This document shows, piece after piece, positions 27,435-38,600 of a stretch of DNA of 64,000 bases. A model generated the notes under the pieces. It worked only from the letters and a program-made list of their open reading frames with translations, did no database searches and was not told where the DNA came from. How positions within the stretch are numbered: position 1 is the stretch's first letter; each line of letters begins with the position of its first letter. Position numbers and translations under genes: made by a program. The DNA is from an uncultured Tenacibaculum sp. (GTDB taxonomy: Bacteria; Bacteroidota; Bacteroidia; Flavobacteriales; Flavobacteriaceae). The stretch covers positions 1-64,000 of the forward strand of contig CANLMR010000001.1 in assembly GCA_947492185.1 (NCBI GenBank), read 5' to 3'.

Positions 27435-28643
27435 TTACATTTCTAAAGCTTTCTTAGGATTTCCTCCCATAAGTAACTCCACTGGATTCTCTAATGCTTC
27501 TTTAACAGCAACTAAGAAACCTACAGATTCTTTACCATCAATAATTCTGTGATCATAAGATAAAGCTACATACATAATTGGTTGAATAACCACTTCTCCG
27601 TTAACAGCCATAGGACGATTAACAATGTTATGCATTCCTAAAATAGCACTTTGAGGAGGGTTGATAATTGGAGTTGATAACATAGAACCAAATACTCCAC
27701 CATTTGTAATTGTAAAAGTTCCTCCAGTCATTTCATCAACAGTAATTTGACCTTCACGAGCTCTAATTGCTAAACGCTTTACCTCTCCTTCAACACCTCT
27801 AAATGTTAAGTTTTCAGCATTTCTAATCACTGGAACCATTAATCCTTTTGGTCCAGAAACGGCGATTGAAATATCTTGGAAGTCATAAGAAATCATTTCT
27901 TTACCATCAATCATTGAGTTTACCGCTGGATACATTTGCAATGCACGAACACAAGCTAATGTAAAGAAACTCATGAATCCTAAACCAACACCATGCTTAG
28001 CTTTAAAATCTTCCTTATACTCTTTACGCAAATCAAAAATTGGTTGCATATTAACTTCGTTAAACGTAGTTAACATTGCTGTTTCATTTTTAACCGCAAC
28101 TAAACGCTCAGCAACTTTTCTACGTAACATAGAAAGTTTTTTACGCTCAGAACCACGAGATCCCATTCCTGGAGTTCCCATAGATGGAACAGCTTGTACA
28201 GCATCGTCTTTAGTAACTCTACCGTCTTTTCCAGTTCCTTTAATATCTGAAGCACTCATTCCTTTCTCAACTAAAATTTTCTTAGCTGCTGGAGAAGCTG
28301 TTCCTGTTGCATAAGTTTCCTTAGTTGGTTCAGCTTTTGGAGCTTCTTTTTTGTCTTCAGTTTTTGGAGCTTCTTTCTTCTCCTCTCCTCCTTCAGGTTT
28401 TGCCGCGCTCATATCAATATGACATACTACAGCACCTACCTCTACTGCATCTCCTTCCTCTGCTTTTAAAGTGATAATTCCGCTTTCTTCCGCAGGTAAT
28501 TCTAACGTAGCTTTGTCAGAATCAACTTCTGCAATTGGTTGATCTTTCTCTACATAATCACCATCTTCAACTAACCAAGTTGCTATTTCTACTTCTGTAA
28601 TTGATTCCCCCGGAGAAGGAACTTTCATTTCTAAAACACTCAT
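27435..28643 (-). CDS. sucB: 2-oxoglutarate dehydrogenase E2, dihydrolipoyl succinyltransferase
   Basis: The 402-residue protein has an N-terminal lipoyl domain (1-78) with the lipoylated lysine in [10 protein letters not shown] (Lys44). An Ala/Lys/Glu-rich linker follows, then an E3-binding domain (about 118-155, [31 protein letters not shown]) and a catalytic acyltransferase domain ending in the active-site SYDHRIIDG. The EPRxLSxxR-like region ([17 protein letters not shown]) and the partner gene sucA point to the succinyl-transferring enzyme rather than pyruvate dehydrogenase. It works in the TCA cycle. It lies 32 nt downstream of sucA. Confidence 0.96.
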   Translation of the reverse strand: MSVLEMKVPSPGESITEVEIATWLVEDGDYVEKDQPIAEVDSDKATLELPAEESGIITLKAEEGDAVEVGAVVCHIDMSAAKPEGGEEKKEAPKTEDKKEAPKAEPTKETYATGTASPAAKKILVEKGMSASDIKGTGKDGRVTKDDAVQAVPSMGTPGMGSRGSERKKLSMLRRKVAERLVAVKNETAMLTTFNEVNMQPIFDLRKEYKEDFKAKHGVGLGFMSFFTLACVRALQMYPAVNSMIDGKEMISYDFQDISIAVSGPKGLMVPVIRNAENLTFRGVEGEVKRLAIRAREGQITVDEMTGGTFTITNGGVFGSMLSTPIINPPQSAILGMHNIVNRPMAVNGEVVIQPIMYVALSYDHRIIDGKESVGFLVAVKEALENPVELLMGGNPKKALEM

Positions 28644-28675
28644 ATTTTCTTTTTTTTCTGAGTTTCTTTTATTCT

Positions 28676-31405
28676 TTATTTATCAAAAACTTTGTCGATT
28701 ATTGCTTGATGACGTTCTTCAGAACGTTTTTTCGAACCTGCCGCTGGTGCTGCTCTGTAAGCTTCAGAAACACATTCTAGATTAGCCAATTCAAAACGGT
28801 CTAACATATGCAACCAAGCTCCCATATTTTTAGGTTCTTCTTGAGCCCAAACATAACGTTCTACATTTGGATATTTATCCATTACTGCTTTAATCTTATC
28901 ATTATGTAACGGGAATAATTGCTCTATTCTTACTAAAGCAACATCTTCTCTTTCTAGTTTTTGGCGCTCAGCTAATAAATCGTAATAAAATTTACCTGTA
29001 CAAAACACCATTTTCTTTGCTTTAGCAGTATCAATTGTATCATCAATCACTTCTTGGAATCCTCCTTCAGCCAATTCTTCAATTGTACTTACTGCAGCTG
29101 GTAAACGTAATAAACTCTTAGGTGTGAATACCACTAAAGGTTTTCTAAATTCACGTTTCATTTGACGACGTAAGATATGATATATATTGGCTGGAGTTGA
29201 ACAATTTGCTATTGTCCAGTTATCTGTAGAACTTGACTGTAAGAAACGTTCTATTCTTGCAGACGAGTGCTCAGGACCCTGACCCTCATAACCATGAGGC
29301 AATAACATTACTAATCCGTTTTGTAATTTCCATTTATCTTCTGCTGAAGAAATGTACTGATCGAATACAATTTGTGCTCCATTAGCAAAATCACCAAACT
29401 GTGCTTCCCAAATTGTTAATGTATTTGGAGAAGCCATTGCATAACCATAATCGAAACCTAAAACTCCGTATTCAGATAAGTGAGAATTATAAATAGTTAA
29501 CTCTCCTTTATTCTTAGAGTTTGTGTTTAATAAGTTTACGCGCTCTAATGTATTTTCATCACGCATAATAGCATGACGGTGAGAGAATGTTCCTCTTTCT
29601 ACATCTTCTCCTGAAATACGAACATTAAATCCTTCTTCTAATAAAGTACCATAAGCTAAATTTTCTGCAGTACCCCAATCTAATTCATTTTTTTCAAACA
29701 CCATTTTAGAACGACCCTGTAAAATACGTTCAGCTTTACGAACAAACTTATGTCCATCAGGTGTGGAAGAAATAACTTTTGCAATATCTTTTAATGCGTC
29801 AACCGAATAACTTGTATCTACAGGTTGCAACATGTCTTCTAATTGCTTTCTCACAAATCCATACCAAACATCAGGCATAAAATCTTGAATCTTTGAAGTA
29901 GTTTTCTTCTTAGACTCAGTAAATTCGGCTTCTAAATGATCTTTGAATTCATCAGTTATTTGCTTTACATAGTCTTTAGTTATTGTTCCTTCTTCTAATA
30001 ACTTTGCTACATAAATTTCTTTTGCATTCTTATGCTTCTTAATTGTTTTATATAATTTAGGCTGTGTAAAGCTTGGCTCATCACCTTCATTATGACCATA
30101 TTTACGATATCCTAATAAATCAATAAAAACATCTTTCTTAAACTTCGCTCTGTATTCGATTGCAATTTGCATTGCATGGCATACAGCTTCTGCATCATCA
30201 GCATTTACGTGTAATACTGGAGACAAAGTTACTTTAGCTACATCTGTACAGTACGTACTTGAACGTGCATCTAAATAATTTGTGGTAAAACCAACTTGGT
30301 TATTTACTACTACATGAATTGTTCCCCCAGTTTTATATCCATTTAATTGTGCCATTTGCACAACTTCATATACAATTCCTTGACCTGCAATTGCTGCATC
30401 ACCATGTACTAAAATTGGAAGTATTTTACTATCATCACCAGCATAATCTAAATCTACTTTAGCTCTAACAATTCCTTCTGCAACTGCATCTACAGTTTCT
30501 AAGTGAGAAGGGTTAGGAACTAAATTCATTTTCATTTCTTGACCACCTCTGTACGCTTTACTTAACGTAAGACCTAAATGATACTTAACATCTCCATCAA
30601 TAGTTTCATCTTCAAAGTCTTTACCCTCGAATTCGCTAAATAAATCACGAACAGGTTTTTTGAAAATGTTTACTAATGTATTTAAACGACCACGGTGAGC
30701 CATTCCCAACACACATTCTTGAACTCCATATTTTTCAGCGGCATCTCTAAGTGCTACACTAATTCCTGGAATTAAAGTTTCACCGCCTTCAACAGAGAAA
30801 CGTTTTTGACCAACATATTTCGTTTGTAAAAAACTTTCGAAAGTTGACGCCTGATTTAATTTTGATAAGATGTATTTTTTCTCATCTAAATTATAACTTG
30901 GGTGGTTATCATTTTGATTCAAACGATCTTGCCACCACTTAATTTCTTCAGGATTTCTTATGTACATATACTCAACACCAATACTATCACAATAAATAGC
31001 TTTTAAATGTTGAACGATAACAGATAATGTTTGTGGGCCAATTCCTAAGATTTGTCCTGCATTAAAAACTGTTGATAAATCGTCTTGTGCTAATCCAAAA
31101 TTCTCTAGATCTAGAGTTGGTGTGTATTTTCTACGTTCTCTTACTGGATTCGTTTTGGTAAATAAATGACCTCTTGTACGATATCCATTAATTAAATCGA
31201 TGACTAAAAATTCTTTACGAACTTCTTCTGGGATTTCAATTTCTTCTTCATCGTCAGTTAACGAAAAATTCTCGTTAGCTAAATCATAACCTTGGAAAAA
31301 ACTTCTCCAACTTGGCTCTACTGCATCTGGGTTTTTTTGGTATTGTTCATACAGCTCACTAATAAAACCTACATGTGCTGCATTTAAGAACGAAAACTTG
31401 TCCAT
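28676..31405 (-). CDS. sucA: 2-oxoglutarate dehydrogenase E1 component
   Basis: The TPP-dependent E1 subunit decarboxylates 2-oxoglutarate and passes the succinyl group to SucB. Motifs are the N-terminal [88 protein letters not shown] and [23 protein letters not shown] place the start at the ATG at 31405 ([12 protein letters not shown]). The frame can be extended 14 codons upstream to 31447, but that extension is hydrophobic, unlike the family, and overlaps the -7 box at 31445-31452. The window's thiL would supply the cofactor. Confidence 0.96.
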   Translation of the reverse strand: MDKFSFLNAAHVGFISELYEQYQKNPDAVEPSWRSFFQGYDLANENFSLTDDEEEIEIPEEVRKEFLVIDLINGYRTRGHLFTKTNPVRERRKYTPTLDLENFGLAQDDLSTVFNAGQILGIGPQTLSVIVQHLKAIYCDSIGVEYMYIRNPEEIKWWQDRLNQNDNHPSYNLDEKKYILSKLNQASTFESFLQTKYVGQKRFSVEGGETLIPGISVALRDAAEKYGVQECVLGMAHRGRLNTLVNIFKKPVRDLFSEFEGKDFEDETIDGDVKYHLGLTLSKAYRGGQEMKMNLVPNPSHLETVDAVAEGIVRAKVDLDYAGDDSKILPILVHGDAAIAGQGIVYEVVQMAQLNGYKTGGTIHVVVNNQVGFTTNYLDARSSTYCTDVAKVTLSPVLHVNADDAEAVCHAMQIAIEYRAKFKKDVFIDLLGYRKYGHNEGDEPSFTQPKLYKTIKKHKNAKEIYVAKLLEEGTITKDYVKQITDEFKDHLEAEFTESKKKTTSKIQDFMPDVWYGFVRKQLEDMLQPVDTSYSVDALKDIAKVISSTPDGHKFVRKAERILQGRSKMVFEKNELDWGTAENLAYGTLLEEGFNVRISGEDVERGTFSHRHAIMRDENTLERVNLLNTNSKNKGELTIYNSHLSEYGVLGFDYGYAMASPNTLTIWEAQFGDFANGAQIVFDQYISSAEDKWKLQNGLVMLLPHGYEGQGPEHSSARIERFLQSSSTDNWTIANCSTPANIYHILRRQMKREFRKPLVVFTPKSLLRLPAAVSTIEELAEGGFQEVIDDTIDTAKAKKMVFCTGKFYYDLLAERQKLEREDVALVRIEQLFPLHNDKIKAVMDKYPNVERYVWAQEEPKNMGAWLHMLDRFELANLECVSEAYRAAPAAGSKKRSEERHQAIIDKVFDK

Positions 31406-31444
31406 ATATACAATTGTACTTTTCTGTAATAAAAATAACAAATA

Positions 31445-31452
31445 CAAAAGTA
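31445..31452 (-). promoter_or_regulatory. -7 box of the sucAB operon
   Basis: CAAAAGTA reads TACTTTTG on the minus strand, 40 nt upstream of the chosen sucA start. A -33 TTG at the expected spacing was not found. Confidence 0.5.
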
Positions 31453-31537
31453 CAACTTTTAGTAGAATCGTGTTCCTTTTTTAAAATTTTAATTCTAAGT
31501 CAGAAAAAATAAAAAAGTTGATTTTTTTCAAAAAAAA

Positions 31538-31568
31538 TTTGTGGAATAAAAAAACGGTGTTATATTTG
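31538..31568 (+). promoter_or_regulatory. tRNA-Asn promoter
   Basis: TTTG at 31538-31541, a 19-bp spacer and TATATTTG at 31561-31568 exactly fit the flavobacterial consensus. The tRNA starts 30 nt further on. Confidence 0.85.
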
Positions 31569-31598
31569 CACTCGCAAAACACGAAATGTGTCGCAAAC

Positions 31599-31672
31599 TC
31601 CTCCTTAGCTCAGTTGGTTAGAGCATCTGACTGTTAATCAGAGGGTCCTTGGTTCGAGCCCAAGAGGGGGAG
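31599..31672 (+). tRNA. tRNA-Asn (GTT)
   Basis: The sequence folds as a 74-nt cloverleaf. The acceptor stem TCCTCCT pairs with AGGGGGA (one T.G), and the D arm is GCTC..GAGC. The anticodon arm is TCTGA-CTGTTAA-TCAGA, with anticodon GTT at 31633-31635, and the T arm is CTTGG-TTCGAGC-CCAAG. The discriminator is G, and CCA is not encoded. A consensus promoter precedes it and a terminator follows. Confidence 0.97.
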
Positions 31673-31676
31673 CAAC

Positions 31677-31708
31677 AAAAAACATCGCTATTTAGCGATG
31701 TTTTTTTA
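31677..31708 (+). terminator. tRNA-Asn terminator
   Basis: AACATCGCTA (31681-31690) pairs with TAGCGATGTT (31693-31702), with flanking A and T runs. Confidence 0.92.
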
Positions 31709-31925
31709 TTTTAAGATAATTTTTATGTATACCTAAATACTGGTTAAAACCTATCCAAGAAATTATCTATCTATTTTTTTATCTAAACTTAGATTTTTTG
31801 TCATTAAAATAACATATAAAAAAGAAATCAAAACAAAACATTGAATTACAATGTTTTAAATCTTAATTTTTAAACTTAAAAATTAAATTATTCGTAATTT
31901 AAAGCATCTAAAATTGATTTATTCG

Positions 31926-31933
31926 TATATTTG
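31926..31933 (+). promoter_or_regulatory. -7 box directly before the 51-residue lipoprotein gene
   Basis: TATATTTG fits TAnnTTTG and ends 5 nt before the ATG at 31939, implying a leaderless or almost leaderless mRNA. A -33 TTG at 17-23 bp is not clear. Confidence 0.5.
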
Positions 31934-31938
31934 TAACT

Positions 31939-32094
31939 ATGAAAAAAATATTCTCTTTACTTATTGTTTTTTTATTTTTAGGGGCTTGTGCTAGTTCTAA
32001 TTCTGTTGCAAAATCTTCTCAGGATAGTGACAAAATTCAGGTAGAACCTAATGTTTCATCAAACAAGTATTCGAAAAAAAGAAGTAAGCACTAG
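31939..32094 (+). CDS. Small lipoprotein, 51 residues
   Basis: The frame reads MKKIFSLLIVFLFLGAC, then SS and a Ser/Lys-rich tail ending KKRSKH. The lipobox LGAC puts the acylated cysteine at residue 17, leaving a mature peptide of 35 residues with no fold or family I recognise. Support comes from the clean lipoprotein signal, a TATATTTG box immediately upstream and a hairpin terminator downstream at 32127-32160. It is too short for most gene finders. It lies between tRNA-Asn and the end of the injection-system locus, convergent with the ATPase gene. Confidence 0.75.
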   Translation: MKKIFSLLIVFLFLGACASSNSVAKSSQDSDKIQVEPNVSSNKYSKKRSKH

Positions 32095-32126
32095 TTTTTC
32101 TATTAAAAACTACTGTTTATTACTTT

Positions 32127-32160
32127 TTCGGTTTTAACCGAACGTGTTTTTATATTTTTT
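32127..32160 (+). terminator. Terminator of the small lipoprotein gene
   Basis: TTCGGTT/AACCGAA (32127-32142) is followed by CGTG and then TTTTTATATTTTTT. It lies between convergent genes and may also shield the eCIS locus from read-through. Confidence 0.65.
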
Positions 32161-32162
32161 AA

Positions 32163-33521
32163 TTAGAAAGAAATATTAATAGTTTTTCCTTCTTTTGAAT
32201 ATTCTCTTTTTACACCTTCAAGGATGTATTGCCTTTGAATTTCTTGATTTTTATTAGCTAATGTTTTTAAACATGCGTAATGAATAATATTCACAATATT
32301 AGATCCTGTAATACTAAATTTCTTAGCTAATTCTTCAACTGTTAATGATGACTCTAGTTGAACTCCTTTTGGTAAATTGTTGTTCCACAGAACAATACGT
32401 TCCTCGTAATTTGGTGCTTCAAACTCAATAATGTTATGAAAACGACGCGTAAAAGCAGCATCAATATTGTTTTTAAAATTAGATGCCAAAATAATAAGCC
32501 CAGGATGCGCTTCTATTCTCTGTAATAAATAAGATACCTCTTGATTTGCATATTTATCATGCGCATCTCTAACATTAGTTCTCTTACCGAAAATAGAATC
32601 TGCTTCATCAAAAAATAAAATCCAGTCTTTATTAATTGATTTATCAAATAACTTAGAAAGGTTTTTCTCAGTTTCTCCAATATATTTAGAAACCACCATG
32701 GATAAATCAACTCTGTAGACATCTTTTTCTGTAAATTTTCCTAGCAAACTAGCAGTCAATGTTTTTCCAGTACCTGGAACTCCACAAAACAACACACGAT
32801 ATCCTGGTTTTATTTTAGATTGCATTCCCCAATCATTCAAAAGAACATCATTATACGCTAACCAATTTTCTATTTCTCTAACTTCGTTTAATGTTTTAGG
32901 GTTCAATACTAAATCTTCCCAATTTAGTTTAGTTGTGATCAAACTAGCAGGGAATTCTTGACTTAATTGTGGTTTTAATTCTTTTCCTGTTAAAAACAGA
33001 TGAATATATTCTCGATTAAGAATAATTTTTCCACTCATAAAAGGTTCACCATATGGTACTCTTTCTAATTCAATAATGCTATTTTTAAATAATACACTAT
33101 CATGTAACATACGGTCTAAAACATATGTTCGTTCTATAGCTTCTTTACCCGCTAAAATGTAAAGTAATGTTTCTCCTGTAGGAATAATACCTCTATGATT
33201 CTTACCCTTTACTCCTCCAAAACTTGGAAACTCTCCACCGTTAGGAAAAAAATCAGTAATTATATCTGTAAAAAAATTAGGCAATATACTTGGCACTAAA
33301 GCAACTAAAAGAACTAATACTTCATTAGTATCTAATTGATGATGATTAACAAATTTAGAAAACTCAGAACTATCATCTACAATAGTATTAAATATAGGAA
33401 ATGGTGGTTTCTGATTTGTAAAATCTTTCTTTAATCGATAATCAATTACTTCTCTTAGATAAGAGAATTTCTCGTCAAAATGCGAAGTATTAGTTACTAT
33501 AGGTTCTTCTGTATGTTTCAT
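32163..33521 (-). CDS. eCIS AAA+ ATPase (Afp15-like)
   Basis: The 452-residue protein has an N-terminal helical region (1-190) typical of CIS-associated ATPases, then an AAA+ module. Walker A is GVPGTGKT at 247-254, Walker B is ILFFDEAD at 301-308, and sensor/arginine-finger residues fall in ILASNFKNNIDAAFTRRFH (Arg359/360). Afp15/PVC15 homologues are required for assembly of extracellular contractile injection particles. It is the last gene of the cluster and is immediately adjacent to the CHAP gene (stop at 33522, start at 33521), so translation is probably coupled. Confidence 0.92.
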   Translation of the reverse strand: MKHTEEPIVTNTSHFDEKFSYLREVIDYRLKKDFTNQKPPFPIFNTIVDDSSEFSKFVNHHQLDTNEVLVLLVALVPSILPNFFTDIITDFFPNGGEFPSFGGVKGKNHRGIIPTGETLLYILAGKEAIERTYVLDRMLHDSVLFKNSIIELERVPYGEPFMSGKIILNREYIHLFLTGKELKPQLSQEFPASLITTKLNWEDLVLNPKTLNEVREIENWLAYNDVLLNDWGMQSKIKPGYRVLFCGVPGTGKTLTASLLGKFTEKDVYRVDLSMVVSKYIGETEKNLSKLFDKSINKDWILFFDEADSIFGKRTNVRDAHDKYANQEVSYLLQRIEAHPGLIILASNFKNNIDAAFTRRFHNIIEFEAPNYEERIVLWNNNLPKGVQLESSLTVEELAKKFSITGSNIVNIIHYACLKTLANKNQEIQRQYILEGVKREYSKEGKTINISF

Positions 33522-34340
33522 TTACGCTAAAGGTTCTATTGAAAAGACATCAATTTTAGATTTAAACAAGTTTCTTGTTCTTTTTAAAACAGCTACTCCA
33601 TTTCTTGAACCTGCTAAGTTTGTATTTCCTTCAATTGTTTCAATAACATCACTATTAACCGATGTTATTATACCTGTATGTGTCCAATCGAAAGGTGATT
33701 TTTGAATTAGAAAAATATCTCCTGGTTTAATAATTGACGAATCTCTTCTTAGTTTCGTATATCGTGTTAAAATACCTTTATTAAGTCCAGTTGTACCTAC
33801 AGTATCACAACTGTATGTTAAAGGCATTAATGATTTAAAGTTTTTTCCTTGAGCACTAGCAGCCTGATCAATAATAGCCTGTACAAACCCCATACACCAA
33901 TACCAAGGAGAGCCATCTTTACCATCCATATAGGCTCTTACCCAAGGCCCACTATTAGACTCTCCATTGATAATTAATTCATAAGGATGATTTCTTAAAT
34001 GATTTTCTGCTGTTTCTAAAACTAAATCTCTAAAATTTGTTGAAGTAAGTGGTTTATCAAAAGCATCTTTCATATTACGACAAAGAACATCAAAGGTTTC
34101 TTGTGTAACAATTCCGTTTTCGAACAATCCGTTTTCTCGTTGAAAATTTTTAACAGCTCTATCCGTAGCTGGACCAAAATCTCCATCTACATCTGTAGCG
34201 GTTCCGCTATGCGGATTTTGTATGCTATACAATGTTAACCACGACTGGATTTTTCGAATATCCTTTCTATTATTATGTTCTCCGTTTCTTTTTTGAGTGT
34301 TTTTAATCACCAGCTCTTTCTGATACCAGTTTTTTTTCAT
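33522..34340 (-). CDS. Peptidoglycan-binding and CHAP-domain hydrolase
   Basis: The 272-residue protein has a PG_binding_1 domain (about 25-90, DIRKIQSWLTLY..TDVDGDFGPATDRAVKNFQRENGL) and a CHAP/NlpC-type amidase domain (about 105-268). Cys149 in GSPWYWCMGFV, His221 in DWTHTGIIT and an acidic/Asn pair in IETIEGNTN (about 237-240) form a plausible C-H-E/N triad. It has no signal peptide, so it would need a holin or lysis to reach the wall, or it may be particle cargo. Inside the injection-system cluster it could lyse the producer to release particles or help the particle through a target wall. A 107-nt gap separates it from the SUKH gene. Confidence 0.85.
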   Translation of the reverse strand: MKKNWYQKELVIKNTQKRNGEHNNRKDIRKIQSWLTLYSIQNPHSGTATDVDGDFGPATDRAVKNFQRENGLFENGIVTQETFDVLCRNMKDAFDKPLTSTNFRDLVLETAENHLRNHPYELIINGESNSGPWVRAYMDGKDGSPWYWCMGFVQAIIDQAASAQGKNFKSLMPLTYSCDTVGTTGLNKGILTRYTKLRRDSSIIKPGDIFLIQKSPFDWTHTGIITSVNSDVIETIEGNTNLAGSRNGVAVLKRTRNLFKSKIDVFSIEPLA

Positions 34341-34447
34341 TTTGAAAGTAGTTTAGTTTTTTGGAAGTTAAATTTAATCAATAAACTTATAAAACAATCA
34401 GGGAATTTATGGTTATTAAAAGGGTGAAATAACTGAAGAGATTGAAA

Positions 34448-35668
34448 TTATATTTTCTTGATAAATTCTTCAATATTTAAGTCAGGGAAACATTTCTCTA
34501 TGTTTTTTATTATTTCTTTTATTTCAGGATTATCTTTAGAATATTGGTTTATGAATAAACGTTGCCATCCAGATATTCCGCCACATTGAAACAACTTGTT
34601 AATAAATAGATTAAAATTAAGATTGATTTTAACTGGCTCTAAATCTTCTATAAAATAAAGTTGAATTTCATTTTCTTCTATTCTGAAAACGGTATGCCCA
34701 GATTCTTCAAAAATAAATGGATAAAAAGTTCCATACTTTTTTTCATGAGATTCATGTAAATCTAAATGAATTGCATAACTATTTTTCCAAACTTTATTTT
34801 CTGAATAATTAATTCCTCCAAATATTTTACCAAGATTTAACATTCTATAATTGCTTTCAACTTTTTTATATTTCCAATGTAATTCTAAAGAATATTTAGA
34901 GTATAAAAATGAAATAAAATCTTTTGGTAATTTATAGCCTAAAGAAATTTCTATTTTTCTAATTTCTGCACATGTACAACCTGAATTTTTACGATGATTG
35001 ATTACATCAAACTCTTTTTTAAGAGTTTTAATATAATTTTCTATAGTTAAAGACTCAGAAAAACTAACCAATTTTGGGTTATAAAAATCTTCCTCAATAT
35101 TAATTCCAAGTTTTTCTTTTACCATATAAAAAAATCCATCATTTGAATATTTCTTTATTGAGTTGTAAGTCTCTTCAGAAGTATAATATTGCCAATTATA
35201 AAGCCCCATTACTTTGATTCCTAATTTTAGGTAATGTTCAATTGTAATATTAAGTTTTATTTTATTTTTGTTTGAATCAACTCTGATTAATTCATACGAA
35301 TTTCCTTTAGGAATAATGAATGTTCCGTAGCCAAACACAATATCAACATCAAAAGGAATCCACCCTAAATCTATATACTCAGAAAATATATTGTTTTCTT
35401 TTTCTAAAGTCAAATATTCCTTTAAAACATTTAAGTCAGGAACATCTATTCTGCCTTTGCATCTTATCCTTCTTTTACAATTCCAACCAATAAATAAGCC
35501 ATTAAAATCAGAATAAAAAGTAACTAAGTCATCTGGTAATTTAAATTCCTTTTTTAAAGAATTAATTTTTGTTTTAGATGCTGGTTTTCTAATTTCTACA
35601 TTTACAAAACAACCATTATCTAATAATTGGTTTTCTAGGTCTATGATATGTTTTTTTAAATTTTTCAT
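34448..35668 (-). CDS. Two-domain SUKH (SMI1/KNR4-like) protein, probable immunity protein
   Basis: The 406-residue protein contains two SUKH-like units. The first (about 20-160) has INSLKKEFKLPDDLVTFYSDFNGLFIGW; the second (about 235-370) has EIRKIEISLGYKLPKDFISFLYSKYSLELHW. The helix-then-LPxDf/l..f..NG motif is characteristic of the SUKH superfamily, known as immunity proteins in bacterial polymorphic toxin systems, notably against nuclease toxins. The start lies 3 nt past the stop of the 1,478-residue DUF4157 protein, as expected for a toxin-immunity pair. No signal peptide is seen, so it is cytosolic. Specific neutralisation of that protein is inferred. Confidence 0.75.
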   Translation of the reverse strand: MKNLKKHIIDLENQLLDNGCFVNVEIRKPASKTKINSLKKEFKLPDDLVTFYSDFNGLFIGWNCKRRIRCKGRIDVPDLNVLKEYLTLEKENNIFSEYIDLGWIPFDVDIVFGYGTFIIPKGNSYELIRVDSNKNKIKLNITIEHYLKLGIKVMGLYNWQYYTSEETYNSIKKYSNDGFFYMVKEKLGINIEEDFYNPKLVSFSESLTIENYIKTLKKEFDVINHRKNSGCTCAEIRKIEISLGYKLPKDFISFLYSKYSLELHWKYKKVESNYRMLNLGKIFGGINYSENKVWKNSYAIHLDLHESHEKKYGTFYPFIFEESGHTVFRIEENEIQLYFIEDLEPVKINLNFNLFINKLFQCGGISGWQRLFINQYSKDNPEIKEIIKNIEKCFPDLNIEEFIKKI

Positions 35669-35671
35669 TGA

Positions 35672-38600
35672 TTAATATTTTAAGACTCCATCTTCTCTCA
35701 TTCTAGGTATAATAATTTTTAATTTTCTTAATTTCGATTTAGTAGCTTCAATTCTATTTGTTCCATTAGGGCCATTGCCTGCTATTTCACTATCCATTGC
35801 AATTTTAAAAGTTGAGTCATCATTATAAAATGGTTTATTAGTTTTTATAATATCTAAAGTTGTTGAAGTTAGTAATGATCCTAAGTCAGAAGTAGTACTA
35901 TCCACATCATCTTTTGCGTCATCAGATAAGTTATTATAAGCTCTTGTGTATTCACTTTTAGTAGCAGAGCCTATAGTCGATGGACTTACTAAGCTCCAAT
36001 CTGGAGGATCAATTCCCAAATTATCATCAACAAATTTATCTCCTTCTGTCCAACTATTAGCCCCCTTATTATAAGTATATTCCCAAGCTTCAAATTTTAT
36101 ATTATCTGCATAATTATCTTGTTTAACTCTACCATCATCCGCGAATTGATCAATTCCTCGTCCTACTTTTGGCGCTTGTTTATTAGCTGGAAACTCTCCA
36201 GAACGATAAGTAACAGTTGCTTTTATTTTTACTACTCCCTGAGCTGAACTATCATTCGGTCTACTACCCACTCGATCTTTTACTGGCCCATCGAATTTCT
36301 CATATTCGCTATTATTACTTTGCGTTCCTGGAGTTAAGTTTTCCGGAACCCCAAACCCTCCAAATCCCTGATTAATAAGGTGCAAACGTTTCCAATGACC
36401 TCCTCCTGTTGTTAAACCCTGTTGAATTGCCTGCCAACCAGCCACATAAGATCCTCCAGGAGGAGTTCCTCCTGATCTGTTAGCAGATAACATATCTGCT
36501 TCTGCAGTATAAGCCATATTATCTTTAGGTGTATAATTATAAGTTGGGTTTCTAGGCAGGAACCTTCTGAGGTCAGATCTAATTTCTGCCATCATTTCAC
36601 TTAACTCTCTCATTTTACTATTTAAATCAGGAACCAGTCCATCTGTATCTGCAGCATTATTTGCCATAGTCCTAATTTCAGTAGCAAGTCTTCTAGCGTC
36701 TTGAACCAAACGATCAGACTGATCAACTTCATCTGAATTTAAGTAGTCAAAAATGTCTTTTGGTGTACTATGAACCATTAAATCAACCGAGTTAGCTTCT
36801 ACAGCAAACCTTAGAGTATGATTATCTCCATCAGTTTCTGTAAACGGAACTGCTATCTGAGATAAATCTTCTAAGCTATTTTCATCTATAGATTCCTCAA
36901 CTTCAGATTCTTTTTTAAGACTTCCTCCTTCTGTTTCATCACGTCCTCCCATATTAATTACATAATCCCAAGTATTTTCTCCATCTATTACTCTTGCTTC
37001 TAAAATTAAATCGTGACTATTTTCTATACCGTTTAGAACATCTTCAGCTTGTGCTCTAGTTATTTTTCCTTCTTCATCTGCAGCTCTTCTGGAGTTAGAT
37101 TGTAATTCTTCTTTTGCAGTATCAATTAAACGTTGTTTTTCAGCTTGACTCATCAACTGAATTTCTAGTAAATGTCTACCATTATCTTGCTCGCCATGTT
37201 GTACAAAAATATTTACATTTTCTGCTTCTTCATTACGAGTATCTATTCTACGAATTCCGTATCTACGTTTTACTGTATTAATTTTATCTTCTACATCACC
37301 TATAGTAGGTTTAGGGTTAGCATTTTCCATTTGTGAAAGCTCATCTAAAGCACGCATATATTTTTGCTCATCTGGAAGATTCTCTAAATCTTCTTCTCTT
37401 CTCCCTGGAGGTAAACCTTCTCCTTCTCCCGTAATTTCAGGATTTTCATTTTGATCTCCAGGTGCGTTTTCTCCTTGCCAATCTCCTGCAGGATTTGAAT
37501 CACTATCTCCCATAGATCTTGGTGGTGGATCTGCCATTACATCTGCAGTAAATTTATCTGGATCGAATTCTACAGGAGAGAACGTTAATTCTGGTGGCTC
37601 TTCTCCTCCTACTAACCAATCTACATCTGCACCAATTCCTAAACTGTCTCCAATAGGATATTGCACTTCACCTAACGGGTATTCCTCTCTTCCATCAGGC
37701 GCTGGAGACCACCAAGGGCTATCTAATTCATAGAATAATGCTCCTGAAAGTTGTAAGAATAATTGAGCAGCAGCTTCAAAATGACCTTTTAATCTTGATT
37801 CTCCTACTTTACCTCCTTGTGGTGATTGCTCTTCTTTATATTCAAATGTAGGAGTGGCTTCTGCATAAGCTCTTAATCCAGCAGCAGCCGTAACATTTAC
37901 TCCTGCTTTCACATCATGTCCCAATATTGTGACTCCGACTCCAGCTTCCGCTTCTAATCCAAGAACTGCAAATGCATTAATTCCTAAAGTACCAGTAATA
38001 CTAAATTCTTGTAGTACGTTTGGATCTGTAGAATAGGTTCCTGTAAATCCTACATCTTTTAAAACTAAAGGACCAAAACCGGCATTAGCAAACATTCCGA
38101 TACTAGCAAATAAGAACACTTGTCCGACTAATGGAATTCCATAACCTGCTCTTATTTCAACTTGAAAAATGTCTACTTTTTTCCCTCGTTGCTCCATCAA
38201 CTCAATTTCATCAGGAACAATAATTTCACCAACAATGGTTACATGACCTTCGTTATCAATTCCGATTTTAGCAGTTCCTTCTAACCAAGGCGTAATTGAA
38301 GCTTGAACTTCTCCCCAGCCTGCTAAAACTTGATTGTCTTTAGTTTTTACAACAGTAGCTTGCTCTTGAGCTGGTGCTTCTGCTTCTTGATCCATAGCCT
38401 CTACTCCTAAAGCAGCATGCATCATTTGAGTAGAGCGAGTAGCATCGGTAACTAATAGTGTAATTTCTCCAGAGAATTTATCAGAATTCATTCTACCAGT
38501 TCCTTGAATAGTTACAGCTCCATCATCATACTCAATATTTAATGAAGCACTAATATTGGCTATATCTGCAGCAATGTTTGCTTGCCCGCTTAATTTCCCG

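Noticed and set aside
31406..31447. 14-codon N-terminal extension of SucA
   Set aside because: It overlaps the -7 box, is hydrophobic and is absent from the family; the start at 31405 fits known SucA.
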